From the NCBI GenBank assembly GCA_029747585.1, contig JAPEVF010000056.1, positions 62,001 to 126,000 of the forward strand: a stretch of 64,000 nucleotides of DNA, read 5' to 3'. The notes beneath the pieces are model-generated. The model ran no database searches. It saw nothing but the letters and a program-made list of their open reading frames with translations, and had not been told where the DNA came from. Of this stretch, positions 12,762 through 24,411 are shown piece after piece; positions within the stretch are counted from its first letter, which is position 1; each line of letters starts with the position of its first letter. This stretch comes from Pleurotus djamor (taxonomy: Eukaryota; Basidiomycota; Agaricomycetes; Agaricales; Pleurotaceae). Both the position numbers and the translations under genes were made by a program.

Positions 12762-15700
12762 TCATGGCGATCCATGAGGATCAACTTCAGCAGGCGAAGG
12801 AAGGCGAGCAGTAGCCAACAGAGGTAGGGGCATGGTAGGTTCAGCAGGAGCAGAGGTCAACGAACACTTCCCCAAAAACTCATGACTGTGGAGATCAGCC
12901 ACTGGAGGGGGAGAAGGCGACGGCGACGGCGACGGCGACGGCGACAACGAGGTATCGTAGCCACTCGAGGAAGGGGTGGGCGAATCGTTCGGTCCACGGA
13001 TGGGGGACAGAATGGGGTGAGCATTGGCTTTGTCATTGGTAGCAAAGCCCATAGACGGAGACATGGATGGAAGCGACGAAGGAGGGGTTAAAACCATTGG
13101 CGGAGAACGCGAGTGTGATCGCGAGCTCGATCTTGATCTTGACCTCGATCGCGAACGCAGCCGAGTCGGAGCATCGTCATGATTAGCAGATGATATTGAA
13201 GTAGGGGTCAAGCGAGGCGAGGGAGTAGGAGCAGTGATAGTAGCATTGGAATGTGAATGTGAGTGTCGCGATAGTTGAGAAAGAGAGCCCGCTTGGCCGT
13301 GGATTTGATTTGTTGGTGTTGGGGTATCGAGGTTAGGCAATGGCCAACCTATAACCTCTCCTTGACCATTTCTTGGATTTGTTCGAGTCAGTGAAGGAGG
13401 ATGATCCATGGGGAAAATATCTGGAGGTGGATGCCGAATCGGGTTATTTACAAAACATTGATTTTGATGGTATTGAGACAGGAAGGACGGATGGGATCCA
13501 GGACTTGGGTANTAGCACAGTAGGACGGGGGGAACGGGTTACACCCGTTTGGTAGTATACAGTAGATGGTTCGGTATATCGAAGGTGCGGACTTGCGGCG
13601 GTGAGCGACGGGGAGAGTGGCGGTGTACTGATTGGCGACCAACTCGTCCTAACAGAACGCGGCGGTCCAGACAAGGACCTTCGGGCCATTTCTGCCTTAG
13701 CCGAAGATAACACCTGCGGGTCCGGGGAAGTCTTGGTTTCTGGAGGTCTTTGATCCTGTAATTGGCGGAAAAGACGACCATTGAAGCGAGAACCATATCG
13801 GGGAATATAATCAGGAGAATGGGAATTGTTCATAGGTATTCGAACGGAAGAAGAATCATTGATATGCCAGGATGGCCTGCGTTGGACCATCGGGACTTGA
13901 GGCGACGAAGTTTCGGTAAATGATCGCACAGACTGCACGTCATCGGACTCTGGGTGCTCAGGATCCTCATCGACGCCAATGTCACTGTTGCTAGACGAGG
14001 AAGCGGCGTCACCAGCGAACCTCTCGCGTGCATTGCTAGTAGCAGTCGCAAGTTGTATGCCACGACCGAGATCGCTCTCGAACTGTACATGAGCATCAAG
14101 CGGGGCATCAGAGGGGGGAGGACTCGTCCATTTGCTGCGTTTTGGTGCCATGTGTTCCGGAGGCGAACGTGAGGGAACTTCCTGCTCGGTCCCACGTGCA
14201 TTTCCTGCGATCTCGAAGAACTGCATGGGAGGTGAGAGTGTGTCAGCTTGAACACCCTTGGGGCGCATGGAGCTACTCCCGAATGTGTACGGCGTCTGTG
14301 GTGGGGGTGCCTTGGGCGGAACAGGAGGGGAGATGAGGTGATCGTCGGCGCGCTCTTCACATAGGTCAGCGAGGGCAGTAATGGCGCGTTCAGGCCGAGT
14401 TGCTAGTATTCGGGACGCTCGCATGAACTCCCCACGAATCTGACGGGGTCAAGTCCGGTTAATTATAGGCGTAGTGAAGGGTGGGGAGGCTTCTCACCGT
14501 GTACAGTCCATCCTTGGTCACACAGCGCCCCACGTTGAAGTCTGTCTCAAATGGGTCCTACCCCATTGGTTAGAAGGTGAAACCAACTTCCGGCAGGACC
14601 TAAGATAGCTACCTCTATGCACAGGCGGTTCCGTTCACGGGCATCATTGTACCGCTGGTTGGATAGGTCGTTCTGCCACCCCTTCGAGTCTTTCTTGAGG
14701 ATACCTGAGCGAATTGAGGCGACCCCAGTGTTATACGGGAAATCGCGAGAGAAGTAACGAAAAAAGTCTATTAGACTAAAATACCGTCAATGACCTCATT
14801 GGGAACAAGGGTGTGGAAGGGCTCTCACAGTTCTGCGACGGACTCTGTATTGTCCGAGTGCCAACGTTGGCGCAATAGTTCGATGTCGTCGAAGAACCAG
14901 ATATTATAACTATTAAGATGAGTCTCTTCCTGAGATATGGGTCGGAGTGCCGGCATTTGTTGCAAATTTGGAAGCACGGGTGGGTTCTTGACGTGGATCA
15001 AGAAGTAGAGCACCAAAAGCACGTATCCATACGACGACAACGTGCCCTTGTAAGGGGAATTGATTTTCCTGACCAACAGACATGAGTCCCTTCTGCATCG
15101 TGCTCGGCTAAGAGAGGGGTTGTAACTCACCGTCGTTTACTCCATACTTTGAGGAAGAGGACCATCGTCCTGACACGAGCAGGGTCAATCATAGCGTAGC
15201 ACATCAACAAGCGGGTGTTTTCTAAAGCGAGACGGTTCTCAAAACCGATATCGCAAGCTATGCCATGCGGCAGCCCCGGTGATGGGTCCAGAGAAAGCTT
15301 GACTATTGGTATTCTGGCATGGGGGAGCGTTTTGACATGGAATTTGGTTTCTGCGAAGAGGTTTGAGGAGGGTCTTCATAAGAGAGGGGTTTGGAAAAGT
15401 CGTACCTCGTTCCAGGAGATCACCAAGCATGGTAACTAGATCGGATGCGGCGAGTCGCTCCTCAGAGTCAATCAGACAGCACAAGTCCATGTCTGTCCGG
15501 AGTCAGGCTGATGAGTATGAGAGAGTACGACGAAGCCACTGACCCGAATTCCGCAAACTGAACCCATTTGCGGTACTCCCAAACGACAAGAGACGACTCT
15601 CAGGCTCTATGGTTCGAATGAGCCTCTCCAGCAGCTTTCGCACATCCTCCTTCAGCGCCAGCTCCTCCTGCGTCGGAAGCAGCTGGATAACGAAATCGAA

Positions 15701-15838
15701 GAGGCATTGAGAGAGGTCTGCGACAAAACGGTGTCTTGAGCCCGGGCGTCGTTGGGTGGGAGAACGGAGCGCGTTGACGGGGACGTCGTTGAGATGGTGG
15801 TGGTTCGGGGAAGACATCACTCCTGGTGAGTAGGCCAT
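12762..15838 (-). CDS. Cid1/Trf-type RNA nucleotidyltransferase (poly(A)/poly(U) polymerase) with long disordered tail
   Basis: This is a nucleotidyltransferase that adds A or U residues to RNA 3' ends. The start MAYSPGVMSSPNHHHL at 15838 is preferred; an in-frame Met at 16048 would add 70 low-similarity residues. The pol-beta core reads LLSFGSTANGFSLRNSD, where the intron at about 15492-15544 joins to DMDLCCLI, giving the catalytic DxD pair. The third acidic residue is in IACDIGFENRLALENTRLL. The central domain continues RTMVLFLKVWSKRR and SPYKGTLSSYGYVLLVLYFL. The PAP-associated domain then gives LLIDFFRYFSRDFPYNTGV and NRLCIEDPFETDFNVGR. The remaining ~550 residues are disordered: PPVPPKAPPP, phospho-site-like SPP motifs, an RSRSRS run and an SPSPSP run. 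At the N at 13512 the frame must shift by one base to continue, so a sequence gap is likely there. Cid1 uridylates; relatives adenylate; the specificity cannot be decided here. Confidence 0.85.
12917..12944. repeat. CGACGG hexanucleotide microsatellite inside the Cid1-type gene
   Basis: About four and a half tandem copies of a GCGACG hexamer encode the SPSPSP run on the minus strand. Repeat-length change here would keep the frame. A second low-complexity stretch at about 13110-13155 encodes the RSRSRS run. Confidence 0.8.
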
Positions 15839-17201
15839 TGCGGGGCGAACGAGGGGCAGTCTAAAAGGCTCGTTCTGTGCGGGTGGGGACTCTGGCCTGA
15901 TCACCGTCACAATCAGGTTGGTCTCTTGAGCATTGATCTCATTATAGGTCCATGGCCAAATTCGGCAATTTGCGGGCGCCAAACACGGAATAGGGGCCAC
16001 GCTCTTTTTGTTCGGACTTGCTTTGGCCACACACTTCTCGAGCTTCAAAGGCTTGATGGTGGCACGCAGTTATGACTATGACTTCCCTCGGATTCATTCT
16101 GCTCACTGACTGACCCTAGCAGGGAGGGACACCGGCTTATACCCAAGGTTTCTGCGAGAAACACTACAACCTGACGCGCTTCTGGCATATCTCCGGAGTT
16201 TGAGTTTGATGTTTGCAAGAAACTCTGGATCAGTCCAGTCTCTGGGTGACGCAGCTTCTCCCTTCAGGCCCTGTCAACCCCGTGCCCACCTCTCACAACG
16301 TGGCCAACACAAGAACAACCTCGTAATGGACGTACGTCGAACTTTCATTGCACAAATTCCTCGTGAAATACTTACTCAGGCCCAAGGCACTACATACCGC
16401 TACGTAAAGGCTAATACGTTACTCCAAGGAGAAACGGATACCTCATTCCACTGCTCTGACCGTTGCAGTCGTCAGCCCGAAACACCCGAGCTCCCTCAAC
16501 GACGTCGACAGTCTGGCTGGATCACTAGTCACGATATATGGAAGAATATGGACGCCTGGCGGAACCTCTAGCCATCATCGTAGCCCATTCCACCCACAAA
16601 ATGTGGGCTTCGACTACAGAGCACTTTGGCCGTACCCCCTCTTCAAGTCGACCTACAGAATGTGGACGTCGACACAGCCTGCGTTGATACGTACTTTGGC
16701 TCGGCGGTTCCTACCGTGTCGCTATAGGCTCTGCCGAAGGTGTCCCAACTCGTCGGGCTTGGTCCTCCTTGTCAATTCAAATCGTGAAATTTGGAGGCAG
16801 GGCAAGCACGGACATCAGGATTTCGGTACGCTACGGAGATGGCTTTATATATTTTGCGCTTCTTCTAATGCAATTTACGGCTCATACGGAAGGCCTGCTG
16901 CCATATCGAGCACTCGAACCAAGACCCAGCGAAAACCCAGCGAAAAACCCCAATCCAAAAAANCTACTCACTTGAAGTTCCAACTCCCGAAGCAATCATC
17001 GCGACTACTCAAGCTACCAAATATCCAAGACGCTCCTCCATACCAGATCAACCACGAACTACGAAATCATTCCGATTCCTACTATATTTACAACAAGCTA
17101 TAGCGTACTCTAAAGACCAAGCCAAAAAAACGAAATCCAGAAAATATGCTCATCCCGTACATCGCCACACCGACGCTCCAAAGCTACTGGAACCAGAACT
17201 T
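15839..17201. other. Intergenic region, no supported gene
   Basis: Plus-strand open frames (16200-16571, 16603-17103) have no domain and unusual composition. A TTTATATATTT stretch near 16846 could be a TATA element but nothing convincing follows it. There is an N at 16963. I treat the region as non-coding or as a degraded repeat. Confidence 0.4.
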
Positions 17202-18246
17202 CTACTCAAAGTCATAATCAACGAAACGCCACACCAATACGCCCACGATGCCCCTCATCATACGGTCACACTCCCTGGCGAACTTCATCGAGTATCGCCC
17301 CAGAGCTGCGCGGAAGATTTCTGGCTTCTTCCCGTCGCTGATGCCACTCAATGGGGTGTCCTCAAGCCCAAGCTTGTCGTACAAGAAGGTCAAGGCTTTG
17401 TCCGAAGAAAGCACGCTCAGAACCTCCGTCATTCGACATAAGCACGGGAGGAAAACAATGATCTCAAAGTGACTTACTTTGTGTGCGTCCGTCGCACTTG
17501 GCGGGCTTGTTGACTTGAAGGAGGAGCGGGTGTCCTCGAAACAGTCAAGTACCCACACGTTCAAGCCCATCTGCCCAACCACATCGAAATGAGAGATCCA
17601 GTTGGAAGGGTCGGAGGCAAGGGAAGTGAATTCCTCGTCATGCAGGATTATAGAGCGCAGAGGAGCGAGACGGGTGAAATATTCATCGTCAAGATCTGAT
17701 GTATCCTTGAAGAAAAGAAACGACCTCTCGACATCGTCCGCGTTTCTCCGTTTCTCGCGATTCGAGGCTATCTTTCTGAGAAAGTCCTCGTCGGTCCTAC
17801 TATCAAGGCGACTTTTGTGGTGACCTTCATCGATGCGAGAGAGTACGGTATCCACCAGCCTTTCAAAGGCGGAGTCTTGGAGTCGCTCTAAAAGAAATCG
17901 AGGGTTGTGCGCGTTGCAGCAGAGGGCGAAATGGACTTCGGCGTGGAAGACGGTTTCGTAGTACGTGGGTGCTGCCTGTATAACCGGAATGCGTCGCCCG
18001 ATGTGAATTCGGTCCTTTTCACGCTGAGAAGGTAGCGTAATTATTCTATTCAAGCTTGTATACCCCACCTTGGAGAACATACACGCCTGGAAGTTCGAGT
18101 TCGATATTCTTGCGAACGCGTCCTGTAATAGTGTTATTTCTTGGCGCGAGGTTGCGGAACGGGACGCTGGATGGACTCACCTCCACGATGAATACTCTTT
18201 CCAAGCTAGGAAGACTCCTCTCTCTTGCGCTGACTCGCTCTCGCAT
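17202..18246 (-). CDS. Unidentified fungal protein
   Basis: I do not recognise the family. The spliced frame begins MRERVSARERSLPSL at 18246, runs to VFIVE, crosses a GT-AG intron (about 18122-18180) to DAFARISNSNFQACMF, and continues in a long exon from YTSLNRI. Notable segments are YYETVFHAEVHFALC, FERLVDTVLSRIDEG, a basic stretch SNREKRRNADD, and FDVVGQMGLNVWVLDCFED. A 54-nt GT-AG intron at 17420-17473 lies in frame, so it is hidden in an unspliced reading. The last exon gives TFLYDKLGLEDTPL and ends WRFVDYDFE. No signal peptide or membrane segment is seen; it looks soluble, mainly helical, roughly 300 residues. An upstream ATG (MRPEQLTVER, 18392) may be the true start if another intron joins it, but I could not make the phase fit. 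Confidence 0.55.
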
Positions 18247-18617
18247 GAGGAACAACTTTGAAAAGCCGAAGAGTGTCGAATGGAGGCGTTGCGCCAGTCA
18301 GCGAAGCGCGGGTGAAGGGAGGTTACTATCTTCGGGAGTTTAGTCTCAGACTGGCAAAGGTACCTCTCGACTGTGAGCTGCTCGGGCCTCATGGTTGCTG
18401 GAAGAGAGAGACTGCAGGAGATCGGAGGTCGCAATTCAACCAACTCAGATACAGACTCCTATGTGACCAGGAGCCGGTGACCAACAAAATCAGTCCCAGT
18501 CCTTGGTTCCTGCGTCCATCGTCTCTGCGATCCACACCTTCCTCATCGCCCGCCATGCATAAATGCAGCGATGCCCCACCCGCTTTGGTTTACCTTGGTC
18601 TATATAACATAAATTTG

Positions 18618-19715
18618 CACTGCAAAGGGATCCCCGCCCCCACGGATCAGCCAGAACCTTCACCTTTACTCGGGATGGGAGACCAAAGCTCTACTCGGAC
18701 CATCAGCTCACTGCTGCTGATAGCTTCATCGACAAGACCATTGTCGAAATTGTCTCGGGCCAACCTTGTCGACCTTTGCCAGGGATCCTGAGTCCTCGCC
18801 AATCAGCACTGTTAAAGGTTAGGGCCGCATAATGCACTTACATTCGACCCTTTTTCTCATATAACTCTGTCAGTTTTCGCGCCTGATTTTCAAGACGCGT
18901 TCGATTCGTGCCGCTCTTTGCTCTGTCTTTCAAAACGCGATTAAAATCGACTCACCCAACGCGAACATCGACGAAGGTGTTCTCGCCACCAGCTTTCTCG
19001 CCTATGTAGCCGCTTCTTATGAGGAGGATCCTGACTGCGCAGAGCTATTTCTCCGGAGCGTGCTGGGTATTCTGATTCGCGGTACCTCCAAGGCGTCAAA
19101 TGGCAAGGGGGTCGTTTTATCGTGCCGTATGCTTCATCGTTGACGTCGATTTGTTACTCCGTACTTAGCGTCTTGCCTTCTGAGGCAGCATTAGCCAGCG
19201 TTGCCCCCGCGCCCTTGGGACTCTACATCGAGCACGAGTTCACCCTGCCCAAAAAGAAAAAGCTCGCTGTCGTATCCACAGCCTCGGTCGATGTCTTACC
19301 TAAAGAAGTTCCGGAACTGGCTTTTCATATCGAGTCTGATGCTCAGAACGTGGCCGTCAACTCACTGTTCACCATCCCAGCCTTGGTCACGGTGGCGGCA
19401 CCAGACGACCCACTATTCCTACCATCGCCTTCCTGGCCTCCCCTGAGCTTCTACTGAACTCCCTTACGCACGCGACCCTCTTTTGGATATCCATTCCTTT
19501 CCCGCTTCAGCGCATGTACCTTTTCGTCGAACTTTGCGCCTACTCGTTGCCTACTCGATTCGGTGTCGCCGAAACCTGGATCCCCCGCTTTCTTCCTTTG
19601 GACGACTTGGATACTACCTTGAAGATGGCCATTAACGGTATCTTGGTTCCAGGTTTCTTTATCCTTTCCATGCGCATGTACTCAAACACCCTAGCCTACA
19701 TAAACGTAAGTATAT
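18618..19715 (+). pseudogene. Unidentified coding-like stretch with broken frame
   Basis: Several parts read like real protein but not in one frame. Part one (about 18640-18817) gives TFTFTRDGRPKLYSDHQL and ends at a GT donor; it splices in phase to part two at 18874. Part two reads RAALCSVFQNAIKIDSP, then FLAYVAASYEEDPDCAELF and LRSVLGILIRGTSKAS, then shifts frame near a GGGGG run at 19108-19112. Part three (about 19110-19440) gives APLGLYIEHEFTLPKKKK and LAFHIESDAQNVAVNSLF. Part four, in another frame, gives YLFVELCAYSLPTRFG and a hydrophobic INGILVPGFFILSMRMY before a donor at 19706. A TATATAA box sits at 18601. No start codon is evident. It may be a gene with a sequencing indel or a recently broken gene; I do not recognise the product. 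Confidence 0.35.
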
Positions 19716-20655
19716 GACCACTGTCGATGCTGCAAAATAGATTTGTGTTACCATCAAGTCGACCGTCAATTTCAGTGGTGAATTAGGGTCATTTGTGAGG
19801 CTGAGGCAGTGTTTCTGCTTCGTTGATTTTGAACAAATCTACACCGCCACTGTACTTCTCATAAATACGCCTCCTCTCCTTGCTTGTTTCTCCATCAAGA
19901 ACCATCAAGAACGAGGTAAGCATTGACACTGTTGGCTGAATGTATCGTCACACAATGACCCAAATACTTAGATGGAGGAGCGTCGCTGAAGTTGGAAGTA
20001 TATGAGCCGTGGTCATGGAGATGGCTTCAGTGCTTCGTTTCTTTCTCCCAGCTTTGGAGTGACTGACTTTCTGGTCCGTTGGGTGGCGAGCCTTCGTTGA
20101 ATCACTCTGATCCATGAGCGCCTGAGTGCAGTGGCGGGCAGAGCCTTTTGATTCAGCGTTGGGGAGTAGCTCATCGGGTGGTCGGTCGTGAAGGTCACTT
20201 TCAAAGCGGAGGCTTGAAACTGGTATCGATTCCTCGGCATGGCACGGCTAGATATGTGTGCGTTGTTGGCCTCTTGATTATAAGTTTTGAGTGCTTGCAA
20301 TGGCTTGAGTTTACGGCTGGCTCAGTGTACATGGATGGCTCGTGGGTGAGTCTACTTCTCCCGTCGCATCAAAATATCAAAGTACTGATGTATTCTCTCA
20401 GATAACGAAGCTTTATGTAGTCTTTTCTCTCTGAAATTGTATCAAATGTATCAAAGTCCGGAATTGTTGACCCAAATCATTATGCGCGATCAAGTTCGTG
20501 CGTCGGACCTACGCTTGCCGATTAGTATACTTTGTGCACAGTCTGTAAAGATGTACTTAGAGGCGAAAAAAGTAAAACGACCACAAACTAAGCAAGTCAG
20601 CCCATCTCCCCTGAACGGAGTTGAGTCTCCTGAGTCACATGCCTAGGTGACCGTT
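19716..20655. other. Intergenic region
   Basis: No gene is supported. The distal part is the upstream region of the Lhs1-type gene. Confidence 0.4.
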
Positions 20656-20663
20656 TGACGTGT
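20656..20663 (+). promoter_or_regulatory. Possible unfolded-protein-response element
   Basis: TGACGTGT lies 108 bases before the ATG of the ER chaperone gene. It fits the TGACGTGK element bound by the Hac1/XBP1-type factor of the basidiomycete Ustilago maydis. The match is short, so chance is possible, but the neighbouring gene is the expected kind of target. Confidence 0.4.
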
Positions 20664-20763
20664 CTGCCACGAAACAATTCACCCTTTGCGCCTTCAAACG
20701 ACCTACACGTAGATGCCCAACGTTACAAAAGCCCTCTCATAATTCTCTTTCCTACTCTCTGCA

Positions 20764-23700
20764 ATGCATCTCTGGGCCTTTCTCTCTTTTCTTTCCCTCC
20801 TCCCAACATCAATATTCGCCTCCGTTTTGGCAATAGACTATGGCTCCGACTGGATTAAGGCTTCTCTCATGAAGCCTGGAGTACCGTTTGACGTGCTACT
20901 GAACAAGGACTCGAAACGAAAAATACAGTCTACAGTAGCATGGAAAAACGGCGACCGGTTATTTGGGGGCGACGCGTTCAACATGGTATGATATTTCTGC
21001 TTGCGAACAGCACCGTTTCTCACCATACTTTGCTAGGCTTCCCGTTTTCCGAAAGACTCGTTTTCCTCTCTCAAATTTCTCCAAGCTGCACCATTCGAAT
21101 CATCAATAGTAGACTACTATGCCACCATTTCAACGGCAGAGCTCATCGAAACCACCCGCAAGACCGTTGGTATCAAGCGATCGGACGGCTCGGAATGGAG
21201 TGTCGAAGAACTCATTGCCATGCAGTTATCATACATCAAGTCTCTCGCAGAGTCGGTCGCAAACGAGAAAGTCTACGATGTCATCGTCACCGTCCCACCT
21301 TTCTACTCTCAATTCGAACGGGACGCCGTGGCAGATGCCATAGAAATTGCTGGTCTCCGTACCCTCGCTTTGATTAACGACGGGACGGCTGTCGCAGTCA
21401 ACTACGCCATGACACGCACCTTCGCGAAACCAGAAACCCATATTGTCTTCGACGCTGGCGCATCCGCTATTCGAGCAACTGTGGTCACTTTCAACACCGG
21501 AACGGACTCCTCGAAAACTACTTCGATCACTGTTGGCGGCGTTGGATATGATCGTATCACTGGTGGTACGGAGCTGGATAGAAGGCTCAGGGAGATCCTC
21601 GTCGGCGCCTTCAACAACAAGCATAAACGTGACATCCGCTCTGACAAGAGAGGTATGGCGAAGTTATGGAAGGAGGCAGGAAGGGTCAAGGCAATCTTGA
21701 GTGCGAATACCGAGGCTACGGCCACTGTGGAGAGCGCCGCTTTCGATTTGGATTTCAGGACGAAGGTTACCAGAGCCGAATTTGAAGAAATTTGCTCTGA
21801 CCTCCGCCCACGTTTCGCTCAGCCCATCTGGGATGCTTTGGTCAATGCTGGCATTAGCCTTGTATGTGTTCTCCATTCAGTCATGATCGTTCAAGGCTCA
21901 TTGTTCTTTAGGATAATGTCACTTCCGTCATTCTTACTGGTGGTAGCACTCGTACTCCCATGATTCAAGCTGCTATCAAGGCTGCCGTTGGAGAGTAAGC
22001 TCTGACCATTTTGTCAATCTGAGTACCTTCCTAAGAAGCTTTGTTCAGAGATAAAATCGCGCTCAATGTTAACGCCGATGAAGCAGCCGTCCTTGGTGCT
22101 GCCCTTCACGGTGCCAGCCTGAGCCGACAGTTCAAGACCAAGAGTTTCAAAGTCTCGGATATCGGTGTTCACAACATTCAGGCTTCGTACTTCGCCACCT
22201 CTCCTACCCCCAACACCCGCCCTCGCACTATCAGCACAGTCATTTTCCCCACTGGCTCCAAGACTGGTACCAAGAAGACTTTGACTTTCAAGCGCAAGGA
22301 GGATTTCTCCATTTGGCTCGATTACAAGACTCCCGTTGCACCGTAAGTCCAATCGTTCCATCGTCCCGGTTCGTGTTGGGTCTGAACTGTAGTTTCGCAG
22401 AGGTTTCCCTACCCAGATTTTGGAAACTGAAATCAGCGGTGTCGCCGAGGCTCTTCAGAACTTGACTGATCTCGGCGCTGTTGAACCTGTCGTCAAAGCT
22501 ACGCTCTCGCTCTCTGAATCAGGATTTGTCTCTGTTACTGAGGCTGTCGCTTTCGGCGAGATCAAGGATGAATCCATCACGGGTGAGTCCTTTGCATGCC
22601 TTTATCCACCTATCGACTGAGCCTGTGTCCCAGGCAAACTCAAGGGATTCTTCGGTGCAGGTTCGTCAGCGTCGCCGGAGGAGACTGAGACCAACTCTGC
22701 TGAGAATACTCCCCCTCGCGACACCGAGACGTCATCTTCGTCGGCTGCTTCCGCTTCTGCCTCCGACAACTCGACTACTTCGGACAAAGAGAAGGAGATA
22801 GAGGCTAAGAAGAAGGTTGTACCCAAGGACAACACAATTTCGCTCAATATCACGACGAAGTTTGTTTCTATTCCTCCCATGACTGTTGAGGAGAAGAAGG
22901 CTGCTAGAAGCAGGTACGTTGGAGACATCTGTTTGTCGTCACATTTTAGCTCACCGGCTCGGTTAGACTTCGCTCCGTTGATGCTCAGGAAGCGGCCAAG
23001 ACCCGTCGCGAAGAGGCTCGCAATACGTTTGAGGCGTACTTGTACCGTGTTCGAGACTTGCTCGAGGACGAGAATGACGCATCGCCGTTCAGAAAGTGTT
23101 CGCAACCGTCTGAGCGCGCAACCATCGGTGACAAGCTCGAGGAAGCCTTTTCGTGGCTACATGAAGAAGGCGACAATGCCGATACGCCACATTTCCTTGA
23201 TAAGCGTAGTGCCCTCGAGTGCGTGCACCTTCTCTCTTCTGTTCTCCTATCTGGTGGTCTAATGTTTTTGAATGAATCTAGGACCCTTGAGCGCCCGATT
23301 ATTCACCGGTATCAGGAGATCGAAGCCTTCCCTCGCGCATTGAACAACAGTCAGATGTGGAACTGGAGTACCCGATTATTCTTAACCGAAGCCAAAGCCA
23401 ACCTCACCGCCGAAGCCGAGGCTGATCTGCCCTCCAAATGGACTGCCGATGAACTCGCTGCACTTGAAAAGACGCTCGTTGATCATGAAACATGGTTGAA
23501 CGAGTGGGTGGAGAAGCAGAAGAAAGTGCAGTTCAATCAGGATCCGGTCATTGAGACGACGGAGATGAAGGCGAGGGCGAAGGTTCTTGAGACGCATTTG
23601 CAGAAGTTGGTGAAGAGAAAGGTTCCCAAGGCGCCTAAGCCGAAAAAGACTGCTTCGAGCACGGCGACGTCGGCGACGCCGACGGCAGAGGCTGAGCCAA

Positions 23701-23813
23701 CACCGAACTCGGAGGAGAAGCTAGAGACGACACCGGAGGAATCTTCGTCGGCTGAACAGCAGCCTCCTCCAGAACAGACTGGTGCTCCGGAACATATCAC
23801 TGATGAACTGTAA
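20764..23813 (+). CDS. LHS1: ER-lumenal Hsp70-like chaperone and exchange factor, Lhs1/Grp170 (HYOU1) class
   Basis: This is a large Hsp70 relative that acts in the ER lumen as nucleotide exchange factor for BiP/Kar2 and helps protein import. A signal peptide, MHLWAFLSFLSLLPTSIFA, precedes the ATPase domain, which opens SVLAIDYGSDWIKASLM (phosphate-1 loop). Exon 1 (20764-20985) joins exon 2 at 21037 in phase, giving FGGDAFNM then ASRFPKDSF. Exon 2 contains VYDVIVTVPPFYSQFERDA, LALINDGTAVAVNYAM and VFDAGASAIRATVV. A short exon from 21912 gives VILTGGSTRTPMIQAA (adenosine motif), followed by VNADEAAVLGAALHGA. The substrate-binding part, an acidic Ser-rich insert (22680-22800) and a helical C-terminal region (23040-23813) follow. 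The tail is Ala/Glu/Pro-rich and ends HITDEL, a variant of the KDEL/HDEL retrieval signal. At least seven short introns interrupt it. Confidence 0.92.
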
Positions 23814-23990
23814 ATTTAATATCATAGAGTCTTGGAGGCGGGATGGTCATCCATAGCATCTTTGCTTATATATTTCTTATGCATGACAGACATGTATTTT
23901 CGCTGGTGATGGCAGCCAAGTCATGACTAGTGACTTCGAATCCTTGCTTTTGGCTTGCGTTTTTCGTCTAGTTACTCCTATCTCTCCTAA

Positions 23991-24411
23991 GCACATCACG
24001 ACCCTCGTGATCGCGTTTTTCTGCCTGACACTGACAGCGACACTCGGTCTGACAGCCTCTTCGTTTTTGACTTCCATCTTCACTCCAGGACTCACTCAGA
24101 CATCCACGTCGTTCCTCCTTTCCCCGCTCCCAAATGGTACTCACTCAGCGACGAGGGCATCGCCCATTCCGATGAACAGGTCAGCATGATAGCAATTTCC
24201 GACGAAATCCTTCGCGTTTTGCCTGATAAATATAATGCATATACAGCCGACGATTATGCACTAGCCAAGACTAAGCAACCGCTTACTGATAACCAAGTCG
24301 ATGCTGCGCCGTCAAGTCGACCGCGTAAGCTTGCCATGACCAAGCATACAATTGTCGTACTCGGTAAGTCTTTTTTGAAGCTGACTGATACAGAGTTTTG
24401 GCAGATTGATA
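23991..24411 (+). CDS. Unidentified terminal exons, coding-like
   Basis: An open exon starts after a CTCCTAAG acceptor-like site at 23990. It reads RDRVFLPDTDSDTRSD, then HVVPPFPAPKWYSLSDEG, then ISDEILRVLPDKYNAYT and AKTKQPLTDNQVD, and reaches a GTAAGT donor at 24365. After a 41-nt intron the joined codon is followed at once by TGA, so the protein would end in HTIVVLD. Codon use looks coding and the donor is good, but the 5' exons are not clear; an ATG at 23922 could lie in the first. I do not recognise the family. It sits between the Lhs1-type gene and the Zn2Cys6 regulator on the same strand. Confidence 0.35.
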
